From CAZOEL01 sp964578835 (GTDB taxonomy: Bacteria; Desulfobacterota; Syntrophobacteria; Syntrophobacterales; Syntrophobacteraceae), in contig CAZOEL010000012.1 of the NCBI GenBank assembly GCA_964578835.1, positions 35,959 through 99,958 on the forward strand: DNA of 64,000 nt, in the 5' to 3' direction. Under the pieces are notes generated by a model that worked only from the letters and a program-made list of their open reading frames with translations, had not been told where the DNA came from and did no database searches. Shown in pieces: positions 17,326 through 26,071 of this stretch. How positions within the stretch are numbered: position 1 is the stretch's first letter; the number at the start of each line of letters is the position of its first letter. The position numbers were made by a program, and so were the translations under genes.

Positions 17326-18045
17326 TTAATGCGCATGCTCCATAGCGCCGGCAAAATACATCATGGAAAGGAGAACGAAAATGAATGCTTGAATGAAGCC
17401 GGTAAAAAGGCCCAAGAACATCATTGGCAACGGGGCCAAGTACAGACCCGCCAGGAAGAAGAGAATTCCAAGCACCAATTCTTCACCGAATACGTTTCCG
17501 AAGAGACGAATGGAGAGACTGAGCACGCGGGCAACATGTCCGATAAGCTCAATGGGCATGATAAGAGGGGTCAGCCACCACACCGGCCCCATGAAATGCT
17601 TGATGTACTTCACGCCGTGGAATTTAACGCCGATTATGTGCGTAAGAACAACAACGATCAGGGCGCAGGCCGCAGTCGTGTTGATATTCGCCGTAGGAGC
17701 AAAGAAGCCGGGGATCATTCCCAAATAGTTGCTTAGCAGAATAAACATCCCCAAAGTTGCAATCAACGGAAACACAAAGCGCCCATGCTCGCCAGTCACG
17801 CCGATCATGAACTCTTCTATCCCGGTGATAACCACTTCAAAGAAATTCTGTCCGCCTTTGGGAACCATCTCTATGGTTCTCACGGCGAGAGCGGATAGAC
17901 CGACCAAAAGCAACATCGCTAACCATGTGTAGGTCACATGAGGTTGAAGCAGGAGCTCAGGCAAGGTGTGAGCCGCCTCGACGTCAACAACATGCAAACC
18001 CAGCTTTTCAAACAACAAATTCAAAAATAGGATTGGGTGTTCCAT
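17326..18045 (-). CDS. atpB: ATP synthase F0 subunit a
   Basis: Stator subunit forming the ion half-channels against the c ring. Seen in 239 aa: five or six membrane helices, the conserved arginine in RVLSLSIRLFGN, and the C-terminal helix GFIQAFIFVLLSMMYFAGA. It starts 3 bases after atpI ends, and a 166-base gap with short hairpins separates it from atpE. The F1 and peripheral-stalk genes are not in the window, so the ATP synthase genes are split as in other Desulfobacterota. Confidence 0.95.
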   Translation of the reverse strand: MEHPILFLNLLFEKLGLHVVDVEAAHTLPELLLQPHVTYTWLAMLLLVGLSALAVRTIEMVPKGGQNFFEVVITGIEEFMIGVTGEHGRFVFPLIATLGMFILLSNYLGMIPGFFAPTANINTTAACALIVVVLTHIIGVKFHGVKYIKHFMGPVWWLTPLIMPIELIGHVARVLSLSIRLFGNVFGEELVLGILFFLAGLYLAPLPMMFLGLFTGFIQAFIFVLLSMMYFAGAMEHAH

Positions 18046-18048
18046 ACG

Positions 18049-18450
18049 CTAGCTTTCCCCCTTCTCTAAGAGCATTAACAAAATCAGCTGCCCTCCCACA
18101 AACGATATACTTAACACAACGACAGACAACCCCACCAGGAAAGCTATGGGATTTGCCCACCCGTAATACATAACCACGTAAACAAGAAAAACTTCTCCAA
18201 GGAATCGCAGATAATAACTTGCAAACAAGCCTGCTTTGCTCGGAAGCGCTTCAGGATTGCGAAAAGCCTTGTAGAGCTGCCACTTGAGCAGTCTAAAGGC
18301 CGTAATGCTGAGCGCGCCGCCCAAGAGAACCCCAATGGCCGCGCTTCCTGAAAAGAGCGCCCACGCACCCAAAGCCAACACCGCTAGCAGGACGCCATTG
18401 AGCAGCTCGATTCTCTTAACCAAGCCTTCATCCAGGACAATTTCACGCAA
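18049..18450 (-). CDS. atpI: ATP synthase subunit I (AtpI-like)
   Basis: A 133-aa membrane protein with four hydrophobic segments (starting near residues 15, 37, 80 and 105), in the usual AtpI place just upstream of atpB. AtpI is a non-structural assembly helper for the c ring in some bacteria. The family is poorly conserved, so the call rests on topology, length and position more than on motifs. Confidence 0.8.
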   Translation of the reverse strand: MREIVLDEGLVKRIELLNGVLLAVLALGAWALFSGSAAIGVLLGGALSITAFRLLKWQLYKAFRNPEALPSKAGLFASYYLRFLGEVFLVYVVMYYGWANPIAFLVGLSVVVLSISFVGGQLILLMLLEKGES

Positions 18451-18465
18451 TGGCAGCTAGCGCCC

Positions 18466-18687
18466 TTATTCTTCTTTCTGCTGATCGCGCACAAAGCGAT
18501 AGTAGTTGAGAAATCCTGCGGCAACCCCCATCACCATAAAAAGAAGGGCAAGCCACGGAAATGTGCCAAAGCGGGAATCCAGCCAGACGCCGATCCCCAA
18601 CCCTATAAATATTGAGAATGCTACTTGCAGACCTATTGTACTGGCGGTCGCAAGCTGTCGAATATATTTTTTTGTGTCTTCTTTCAT
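18466..18687 (-). CDS. atpZ: AtpZ/AtpI family small membrane protein
   Basis: A 73-aa protein with two membrane helices: STIGLQVAFSIFIGLGIGVWLDSRFG fits the F0F1-ATPase gene-1 (AtpZ) signature of helix, GxxLD, then a second helix. AtpZ works with AtpI in ion uptake or ring assembly in some bacteria. Start: the frame runs upstream to 18744, but the ATG at 18687 (MKEDTKKYIRQLA) matches family N-termini. It heads the atpZ-atpI-atpB-atpE order. Confidence 0.8.
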   Translation of the reverse strand: MKEDTKKYIRQLATASTIGLQVAFSIFIGLGIGVWLDSRFGTFPWLALLFMVMGVAAGFLNYYRFVRDQQKEE

Positions 18688-18761
18688 GGCCCACTTCGTG
18701 TAAATGTTCACAGAGTTCCTAGCATAGTCCCCATTTCCAGTCAATTACTTTTTTGACGCAT

Positions 18762-20063
18762 TCACCGCGAAAAGCTTTCTCCGACAACCTTGAAGGCCTG
18801 AGCTGCCGCATCTATGGTTTTATCCATATGAGATTTCTCATGCGAGAGGCTTAGGAAAAAAGCCTCAAACTGAGAAGGCGCGAAATAAACTCCACGCTTT
18901 AGCATCTCCTGAAAAAATGCGGCGTACGCCTTCGTATTCGACTTCTGAGCAGTCGCGAAATCCATGACCGGTTGATCGGTAAAGAACGTGCTACCCATGG
19001 AGCCGATCTTGTTAATCGCTATCTCCACATTGGCGTCACTTGCAGCCTGCAGCAATCCCGCGGCAAGATATTCGCCTTTTTTCTCCAGTTCATCGTAGAC
19101 TCCTTCCTGACTCAAAATCTCAAGCGTCGCCAGCCCTGCGCTCATCGCAATCGGATTTCCCGACAAGGTCCCGGCCTGATAGACGTCGCCGGCAGGAGCC
19201 ATTTTCATCATGATTTCCCGCTTGCCGCCGTAAGCTCCAACCGGGAGTCCCCCGCCAATGATTTTTCCAAGGCAGGTCAGATCCGGCATTATTCCGAAAT
19301 GCTGCTGGGCGCCTCCCGCCGCAAGTCGGAAGCCGGTTATCACTTCATCAAAAATAAGAAGGCTCCCATACCTGTTGCAGAGATCTCGAAGGCCTTGCAG
19401 AAAGCCATCCACCGGGAGCACCACGCCCATGTTCGCCGCCACGGGCTCCAAAATGATGGCGGCCACATCCTCGCCTATAAGGCTCATGGCTTCCGTTACT
19501 CGTTCAAGATCGTTATACGGAAGCGATACGGTGTGCTGCGCGGTTTCAGCTGGAACCCCCGGACTGCCGGGAATGCCCAGAGTGGCGACTCCCGATCCGG
19601 ATTGCACAAGCAGACTATCCGCATGACCATGATAGCATCCGTTGAACTTTATTACTTTATTTTTTCCGGTAAAGCCCCTTGCCAACCGTATGGCGCTCAT
19701 GGCCGCCTCGGTTCCCGAATTGACCATGCGCACCATTTCCATTGAAGGGCACATCTCGACAACCTTTCGAGCCATCCGCACTTCGAGCTCCGTAGGGATT
19801 CCATAGGATGTGCCCTTTTGAGCGGCCGCCATGATCGCTTCCAAGACTTTTGGATTCGCATGGCCGACTATCAAGGGTCCCCACGACCCCACATAATCAA
19901 TATAGACATTCCCATCCTCATCAGTAATCGCGGCGCCCTTGGCCTCTTTGACAAAAATGGGATCGAGGCCAACTGCGCGTCCTGAACGGACCGGACTATT
20001 GACGCCGCCTGGCATCAAAGCGCATGCCTCTTCATAAAGTCGCCTCGAGCGGTCAAACTTCAC
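18762..20063 (-). CDS. hemL: Glutamate-1-semialdehyde 2,1-aminomutase
   Basis: PLP enzyme converting glutamate-1-semialdehyde to 5-aminolevulinate, the step after HemA. Seen in 433 aa: LMPGGVNSPVR near the N-terminus, FNGCYHGHADSLL, IFDEVITGFR, and the PLP lysine in CLGKIIGGGLPVGAYGG (about residue 268). It stands between rng and the F0 genes on the minus strand. A stem-loop lies upstream at 20141-20171. Confidence 0.96.
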   Translation of the reverse strand: MKFDRSRRLYEEACALMPGGVNSPVRSGRAVGLDPIFVKEAKGAAITDEDGNVYIDYVGSWGPLIVGHANPKVLEAIMAAAQKGTSYGIPTELEVRMARKVVEMCPSMEMVRMVNSGTEAAMSAIRLARGFTGKNKVIKFNGCYHGHADSLLVQSGSGVATLGIPGSPGVPAETAQHTVSLPYNDLERVTEAMSLIGEDVAAIILEPVAANMGVVLPVDGFLQGLRDLCNRYGSLLIFDEVITGFRLAAGGAQQHFGIMPDLTCLGKIIGGGLPVGAYGGKREIMMKMAPAGDVYQAGTLSGNPIAMSAGLATLEILSQEGVYDELEKKGEYLAAGLLQAASDANVEIAINKIGSMGSTFFTDQPVMDFATAQKSNTKAYAAFFQEMLKRGVYFAPSQFEAFFLSLSHEKSHMDKTIDAAAQAFKVVGESFSR

Positions 20064-20140
20064 TGGACTACCTCCTTCACTTCAAGATAAGGAAATGCAT
20101 AGTTGGCTGTTGACGTTCCGGCTCCCCCGCGTCTTTTCCC

Positions 20141-20171
20141 CGCCATCCGCGATCGGAGACCGCGGATGGCG
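20141..20171. other. Strong stem-loop between rng and hemL
   Basis: Eleven-base perfect arms (CGCCATCCGCG and its complement) around a 9-base loop, with no T-run on either side. It could be an mRNA processing or stability element or a factor-dependent terminator. Confidence 0.6.
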
Positions 20172-20271
20172 TTGGCGAGTCTTCAAAACTCGACGCGAAC
20201 GGAAAGGGCTGTTCCAACCATTAAGAACTTCAGATGATTTTGAAGATATGTAAAATGAGCAAATTCATTCT

Positions 20272-21852
20272 TTAGCGGATTGAGCTGTCCAAGTCGATTG
20301 TTACTTCGTACTGCTCCAGATGATAGAATGTGTCCCCTTTAACGGTGATCCTGGCATGAAGCCTTTCTTCCACCTGCTCAAGCGGTCCTCTTTCTTCATC
20401 ATAAAAGCGCGCTGCAACTTCCGGGTGTACAGTCACGACGATATTGCAACCAAAATTGTCTTTCCTGTCGCGCTCCAGTTCTCTTAGAATTTCATAACAT
20501 ATCGTTTGTTTCGATTTGAGATGGCCCTCCCCTTCACAGTAGAAGCATTGCTCGCAAAGCACCCTTCCAATGCTTTCCTTGGTGCGCTTGCGGGTCATCT
20601 CGATAAGACCCAGCTCGGACATGCCAAGGATGTTCGTTTTGCTCTTGTCTTTCTTCATAGCATCTTTAAGAGCGTTGAAGACCTTCTCCCGATTCGCTTC
20701 CTTCTCCATATCTATAAAATCAATAATGATGATGCCGCCAATATTTCTCAAGCGCAACTGGTAGGCAATTTCTTTCACCGCCTCGAGATTGGTTTTGAGA
20801 ATGGTCTCTTCGAGATTGCGTTTGCCGACATACCTGCCAGTGTTGACATCAATGGCTGTGAGCGCCTCTGTGGCCTCTATCACAATATACCCTCCGGACT
20901 TTAGCCAGATCTTCTTGCTGAGCGCTCTCTGGACTTCCATCTCGATGCCATAGGCGTCGAAAATGGGCTCTTCGCCTTCATAAAGCTCCACGGAGCTCTG
21001 CAGTGAGGGCATAAACGTCTCGATGAAGTTCAAAACCTTTCTATATTCCGACTTGGAATCGATCACCAACCGGTCCACTTCTTTTGTGAAGAGATCCCGT
21101 ACTGCTCGGAGCGTAATATCCAATTCCTGGTAAACCAGCGATGGAACCGGGGCATGCTCGGCTCTGCGCTGGATGTTTTGCCACAGCTTCAGCAGGAAAT
21201 CCATCTCAGCCTGCAATTTCTCGGGCTCCGCGCCTTCCGCGGCCGTGCGAACGATAAATCCGCATTGCGGCGGCCTGATAGCGCACATGAGCTCTCGGAG
21301 CCTTTTCCTCTCCTTCTCGTTTTCTATTCGTCTGGAGACTCCCACATGATCCATGGTCGGCATGAATACCAGGTGCCGGCCCGGCATGGTGATATGAGTG
21401 GTAATCCTGGCGCCTTTATGACCAATTGGCTCCTTGGCCACCTGCACCAGGATATCCTGACCCTCCTGGAGCCGCTCCTCGATAGGCGCTTCCATATAAT
21501 CAGGATGGGAATCTAGAATTTCATTCAGTTCCTGCTCCACCGGCTCGGGAGCAATATCCGCGGCATCATCCTGCGAAACGGATTTATCGGCGGATGAAAG
21601 AAAAATCCTGTCTATGTCCTCCATCGGCTGATGAACATCGCTCACATAGAGGAATGCCGCTTTCTCGAGATATATGTCGACAAAGGCCGCCTGCATGCCA
21701 GGCAACACCCGGACTACTCGCCCTTTGTATATATTTCCGGCAATTCCCTTATCTGAGCTTCTCTCCACATACAATTCAGCCACTTGCCCGTTTTCAACCA
21801 AGGCAACTCGCGTCTCGAAAAAATCGCTATTGATGATAAGCTCGGCGGACAT
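20272..21852 (-). CDS. rng: Ribonuclease G (Rne/Rng family)
   Basis: Endoribonuclease for rRNA 5' maturation and mRNA decay. Seen in 526 aa: an N-terminal S1-type domain with GNIYKGRVVRVLPGMQAAFV, the DNase I-like catalytic region with IDVNTGRYVG (about residue 334) and IIIIDFIDM, and the zinc-link cysteines CEQCFYC (about residue 435). The length fits RNase G without the RNase E degradosome tail. Its start overlaps the upstream radical SAM gene by 26 bases, a gene pair seen widely in Desulfobacterota and Firmicutes. Confidence 0.94.
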   Translation of the reverse strand: MSAELIINSDFFETRVALVENGQVAELYVERSSDKGIAGNIYKGRVVRVLPGMQAAFVDIYLEKAAFLYVSDVHQPMEDIDRIFLSSADKSVSQDDAADIAPEPVEQELNEILDSHPDYMEAPIEERLQEGQDILVQVAKEPIGHKGARITTHITMPGRHLVFMPTMDHVGVSRRIENEKERKRLRELMCAIRPPQCGFIVRTAAEGAEPEKLQAEMDFLLKLWQNIQRRAEHAPVPSLVYQELDITLRAVRDLFTKEVDRLVIDSKSEYRKVLNFIETFMPSLQSSVELYEGEEPIFDAYGIEMEVQRALSKKIWLKSGGYIVIEATEALTAIDVNTGRYVGKRNLEETILKTNLEAVKEIAYQLRLRNIGGIIIIDFIDMEKEANREKVFNALKDAMKKDKSKTNILGMSELGLIEMTRKRTKESIGRVLCEQCFYCEGEGHLKSKQTICYEILRELERDRKDNFGCNIVVTVHPEVAARFYDEERGPLEQVEERLHARITVKGDTFYHLEQYEVTIDLDSSIR

Positions 21853-24370
21853 CCTCGCTTTCCTCCAATCCTGGCAGGTAGGACACTGCTGTTTTGCATA
21901 TTCCGCATTCGGAGATGCTACTGGCGCATCCGTTCCAGAGCTGACGCAGAATCAATGTCGGTCTGATGCACATGCTTGAAGTCTCCAACAGATCCATTTC
22001 CACGGCATTTTCATTGAGCTTTCTAAGATCCAAAAGAACTCGTCCCATTTCAACCGCCACTTCGCCTCGTTTAGTCTTCTTTACAACAGACTCGTGAAGA
22101 TGTTGGGTCCAATTTTGCGCTATTCCTTGCGCATCTTCAGGCGTCAAACCAGTTATGCGGTAGGTAACGCAGAGATTTTCTGTCCGACTGACGCGCTTTT
22201 TCCCAAAAGCCGCCTCCTCTATTTTCATTCCTTCGGGCAGATGCCGGTTCAGCAATACAGGGATGACGCGGCTATCGATCATTTCCGTGAGAGTCAAAAA
22301 GGCTTCTTCCGCGCAGCTCTCATAGCCGAGCGGCAAGGCGTTAACAAACGAAAGCTTCACATGAGGATGAAATCCCACAGAGTAAGCGGCGGGAAGCCCC
22401 GCCCTTCGTATGGCGCGGCTGAAGCTTTGAGCTGTTTCCAACTGTCCGAAGAAACGAAGCTTCCCTAGTTTGCTGTATCGCAGCCAATAGATGAACTGCT
22501 CGGGTTTGTCTTCCTCCACTTTCGGCGTAACAGAGGGAAAAGGATTATCTTCTGAAAAGAGTCTCGGCCGAACGCTTGCGTGATCGCACACCCCACAGCG
22601 GCTGCACTTGTCCCACCTACAATCGGGAGTAAACTCTTCGGAAAGAGACTTTTCGTATTCCTCCCACAGGAATTGTTCTTCGACGCCAGTCGAGAGATGG
22701 CGCCAGGGAAGGACCTCTTCACGCGGACGTTCGCGCTTCGCGTAAAAGAACAGATCGACGCCGGTTTCCCGGAAGGACTTCATCCACAGATCCTCCCTGA
22801 GGCGCTCTGTCCACCCGTCGAAGCGCACGCCCAATTCCCACGCTCGTCTCAATACTTTTCCCAGGCGACGATCTCCGCGGGCGAAAACGGCTTCAAGGAG
22901 GCTATGCGCCGGGTGGCTCCACTTGATGCGTGACCCGGGGCGATTCAGCTTTTGCCTCAAGGCGCCCAGCCGACTCTCAATCTCCTCCTGAGAGGGTTGC
23001 GATACCCACTGGAACGGAGTATGCGGTTTAGGAACAAAGGTTGACAGGGAGATATTGACCGAAGACTTTGTCTTCTTAGCCAAATTCCTCACCTTGACAC
23101 AGAGCTCCGCTAAGGCGTCCAGATCCGTCTGACATTCCGTCGGCAAGCCGACCATGAAATACAACTTCAGAATACGCCATCCCAGCCGAAAGGCGTTCTC
23201 GGCGCCGTATAACAGATCCGCATCGTTGACGCCCTTATTGATCACACGACGCAGCCGTTCACTGCCGGCTTCGGGCGCGAGGGTAAAACCAGTCTTTCGC
23301 ACCCTCTTCACCAGCTCCATCAATTCGGGAGTGAGCGTCCCCACGCGCATGGAAGGAAAAGAGACGGCAACCTTTTCCGAAGCAAAACGCTCCATCATCG
23401 CCGCCAACAGCGGCTGGATTTGACAATAATCTCCCGTACTCAATGAGAGCAGAGAAACCTCTTCATACCCGCTCGAACGGAGCGCTCGCTCAGTCTTCTC
23501 CATAAAAACATGAGGATCTCGCTCGCGCACGGGCCTATAGATAAATCCCGCCTGACAAAATCGACATCCTCTCGTACACCCTCTGGCGAGCTCGAGACTC
23601 AACCGGTTATGGACAATATCAAGCATCGGAACCAGTGGATTTTCAGATATCGGAGATATTTCATCAAGGCTCAAAACCAAGCGTTTCTTAACACTTGCGT
23701 AATCAGCATGCACGGGCTCGATGGATGCAATCGGCCCCATATCGCCCTCATACGAAACATGAAAAAAAGAAGGCGCATATATCCCACGCAACTTGCTAAC
23801 CTCTCGCAAAAACTCGCCTCGAGCGCCTTTCGAAGCCTTCCACTCGTTGAAGACCTTGACGATCTCGCCGAGCGCCTGCTCCGCCTCGCCCAGAACGAAG
23901 AAATCGAAGATATCGGCAAGCGGCTCGGGATTGAATGCGCAAGGTCCCCCTCCAATAATGAAAGGGTGTCGGCCGTCTCGCGATGCCGCATCAAGAGGTA
24001 TGCCGGATAGGTCGAGCATTGTGAGAATGTTCGAGTAACTCAGCTCGTACTGTAAGCTGAAGCCCACAAAATCAAATTCCGCCAACGGCCGTTCGCTTTC
24101 AATCCCGCACAGAGGCTTTCGCTTTGACCTCAAACGTTCCTCGAAATCAAACCACGGAGCATAGACGCGATCAGCCATTACCTCCGGCAGATCGTTCAGG
24201 GTATGATACAAGACACGCAATCCCAAATGGCTCAGCCCAACTTCATACACATCGGGAAACGCCAGAGCGAACCTCGCCTTCGCGTCGTCAAAGGACTTTT
24301 TGTATGCGTTCACTTCACAGCCGACATAACGTCCCGGCTTTTCAATATCATCCAACAGCTTGTTGAGCAT
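21827..24370 (-). CDS. TIGR03960-type radical SAM protein fused to a DUF2344 domain
   Basis: 847 aa. Seen in order: an N-terminal B12-binding-like region (about 1-200), the radical SAM core with ARGCTRGCRFCQAG (about 265, the CxxxCxxC cluster motif), and a C-terminal DUF2344 domain (about 620-830) beginning YWLRYSKLGKLRFFGQLE. The family is always near rng or ribosomal protein genes and is suspected to modify RNA or ribosome components; the reaction is not known to me. Start at the ATG at 24370. Upstream is a large palindromic element at 24402-24528. Confidence 0.9.
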   Translation of the reverse strand: MLNKLLDDIEKPGRYVGCEVNAYKKSFDDAKARFALAFPDVYEVGLSHLGLRVLYHTLNDLPEVMADRVYAPWFDFEERLRSKRKPLCGIESERPLAEFDFVGFSLQYELSYSNILTMLDLSGIPLDAASRDGRHPFIIGGGPCAFNPEPLADIFDFFVLGEAEQALGEIVKVFNEWKASKGARGEFLREVSKLRGIYAPSFFHVSYEGDMGPIASIEPVHADYASVKKRLVLSLDEISPISENPLVPMLDIVHNRLSLELARGCTRGCRFCQAGFIYRPVRERDPHVFMEKTERALRSSGYEEVSLLSLSTGDYCQIQPLLAAMMERFASEKVAVSFPSMRVGTLTPELMELVKRVRKTGFTLAPEAGSERLRRVINKGVNDADLLYGAENAFRLGWRILKLYFMVGLPTECQTDLDALAELCVKVRNLAKKTKSSVNISLSTFVPKPHTPFQWVSQPSQEEIESRLGALRQKLNRPGSRIKWSHPAHSLLEAVFARGDRRLGKVLRRAWELGVRFDGWTERLREDLWMKSFRETGVDLFFYAKRERPREEVLPWRHLSTGVEEQFLWEEYEKSLSEEFTPDCRWDKCSRCGVCDHASVRPRLFSEDNPFPSVTPKVEEDKPEQFIYWLRYSKLGKLRFFGQLETAQSFSRAIRRAGLPAAYSVGFHPHVKLSFVNALPLGYESCAEEAFLTLTEMIDSRVIPVLLNRHLPEGMKIEEAAFGKKRVSRTENLCVTYRITGLTPEDAQGIAQNWTQHLHESVVKKTKRGEVAVEMGRVLLDLRKLNENAVEMDLLETSSMCIRPTLILRQLWNGCASSISECGICKTAVSYLPGLEESEDVRRAYHQ

Positions 24371-24759
24371 TGGGCGTTAACACTGTCCTTCCTAAAATTT
24401 GTGTTGGCGCGCATAAGGGTTGGGGTGTCCCGTTCGCCCCGAGGTATCGAAGGGCGAACATCCCCGATCATGCTTCGATACCTCAGCGCGATCGGGTGGC
24501 GTATCCCCAACCCTTATGCGCGCCAACAAATTTGTTGGAACAAGTAAAAGAACGGCGTCTCTATCCGAGAAAGCCGCAAAGCGCCATCGGCATCTTCGGC
24601 TTCAAAGCGTAAGGCTAAACAAATATTTATACTTTTCCATAGAAGGGGGAGTCAACACAAAAGCACACCCGATGATCATTCGGACGAGAAGGCGTACGGC
24701 GTGATGCATCAAAGGGGCACGGAATCACTCATGCAATGAATCAAATGGCGAATCGCCTA
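24371..24759. other. Intergenic region holding a palindromic element
   Basis: 389 bases without a gene. The left part is the 24402-24528 palindrome; the rest (24535-24759) is unremarkable and contains no gene I can support. Confidence 0.7.
24395..24534. repeat. MITE-like nested palindrome flanked by 7-bp direct repeats
   Basis: Perfect 24-base outer arms (24402-24425 and 24505-24528) enclose a second 12-base pair GAGGTATCGAAG / CTTCGATACCTC (24441-24452 and 24473-24484). GTTCGCCC / GGGCGAAC (24432-24439 and 24452-24459) and CCCCGATC / GATCGGG offer alternative pairing. AAATTTG occurs at both outer edges (24395-24401 and 24528-24534) and may be a target duplication. Confidence 0.75.
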
Positions 24760-26064
24760 CTACTGCGCAAGGAAATCCATACGCTTTATTAGCAATGAAG
24801 CGCCCTCATGAACCAAGAGCAGCCTCATCGGGCCTCTCGACTCAAGCGGGGAATCGCCGGCAATCCGCATACTCACGTGAAGCAATCCACTCACTTCCGC
24901 TTCCGGCCCTGAAATTGACCATTTGGGCTCTTCGATCCAGCATTCTATCCGATCGGCTTTTCTAAAACCATCTCGGTACAAATAGGCTACTTTATCGATT
25001 GATCCGCCGTTTACAACGGCGTCGGGCGAGAACAACCTCAGAAGCTCAACAGAATTCCTGTTCTGATATGCGCTGACGTACCGGTCCAGGAACGCCTTGA
25101 CGTCATTGTCTGCCAAATCTGCGGACTTCTTCGCGACTCCACGCTCGGAATGATTCACTACGCCGGTCATGCCACGGTCTGCACCAATTCCACTTCCGCC
25201 CTTTTCCGAGACTAGAAGGCCGTCGTCTTCAATCTTTCGCATATTCTCATCTCTTCTCCCTTTTTTGACCTCAGAGCGCGTAGATCCTTTTTCATCCGTA
25301 AGCTCAGAAGGGTTTGCTTTCTTCAGTCTCCCGGCCTTGGCGACATCGGACCGGGAAGGAGTAGAAAGCAATTGATCTCCTATTTTTTCAGTCTTTCCTG
25401 TTTCTGAAATCTCGGGAGGCGTTCGCGATGAGGCATAATAAGTATTGGTGAGCATGCGCTGGGAATCAACGAGAAAACTCAAGATAAGCAAGAGCAGCAG
25501 AAGCATGCCGATTTCACACAAAAGGCGGTATTTCCATTTTTTTGACCTTTCCCTTTTATGAAAGTCATTTTCAACCCATCTTGGAGAAGCGGATTGCAGA
25601 TCATAGCGTCTGCGAAGCTCGGGATCGCTCAGAGTTTTGTAAGCTCGGTGAATGGTCATGAAGCGCTCTGCCGACTCAGGCTCATTCGAATGAGAGTCCG
25701 GATGGCATTCGATGCTCAGCCGCCTGAACGCGCGTTTAATCTCTTTATCTGTGGCGCTTCTGTCCACGTGGAGAAGAGCATAATAATCCTCTTCCTGCCC
25801 GCCCATATGAAGCGCATAGCCGACAAGCCTCAGACGTTCTTCGAAATATTCGGGTTGGATCTGGAAGGATTGACATAACTCGGTGAGACGCTCTCGATTG
25901 AAAAGTCCGGCAGAATAATGGAGGAACACACGCCTTGCGTGCTCGAGAAGCAAGGCATCTGCTGAAATGCGCGAAATCAGGTTGTGAGGATTTCTTTCGG
26001 AAGCAATAAGTTTAACTAAAATCTTCAAAGACAAATCAGAAGCATGAGCTCCACGGTCATCCAT
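24760..26064 (-). CDS. J-domain membrane protein with C-terminal NTF2-like region
   Basis: 434 aa. Seen in order: an N-terminal helical region; a DnaJ-type J domain (about 93-155) with HPD at 121-123; one membrane helix (about 182-199); a Ser/Lys/Glu-rich linker (about 200-320); and a C-terminal region (about 325-434, FLDRYVSAYQNRN...FSPDAVVNGG) with the pattern of an NTF2/SnoaL-like fold. The topology implies a cytoplasmic J domain stimulating DnaK and a periplasmic C-terminal sensor or binding domain. It lies 7 bases after the exopolysaccharide gene upstream, so it is probably part of that operon. The combination is unusual and its role is unknown. Confidence 0.75.
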   Translation of the reverse strand: MDDRGAHASDLSLKILVKLIASERNPHNLISRISADALLLEHARRVFLHYSAGLFNRERLTELCQSFQIQPEYFEERLRLVGYALHMGGQEEDYYALLHVDRSATDKEIKRAFRRLSIECHPDSHSNEPESAERFMTIHRAYKTLSDPELRRRYDLQSASPRWVENDFHKRERSKKWKYRLLCEIGMLLLLLLILSFLVDSQRMLTNTYYASSRTPPEISETGKTEKIGDQLLSTPSRSDVAKAGRLKKANPSELTDEKGSTRSEVKKGRRDENMRKIEDDGLLVSEKGGSGIGADRGMTGVVNHSERGVAKKSADLADNDVKAFLDRYVSAYQNRNSVELLRLFSPDAVVNGGSIDKVAYLYRDGFRKADRIECWIEEPKWSISGPEAEVSGLLHVSMRIAGDSPLESRGPMRLLLVHEGASLLIKRMDFLAQ

Positions 26065-26071
26065 GATTATT

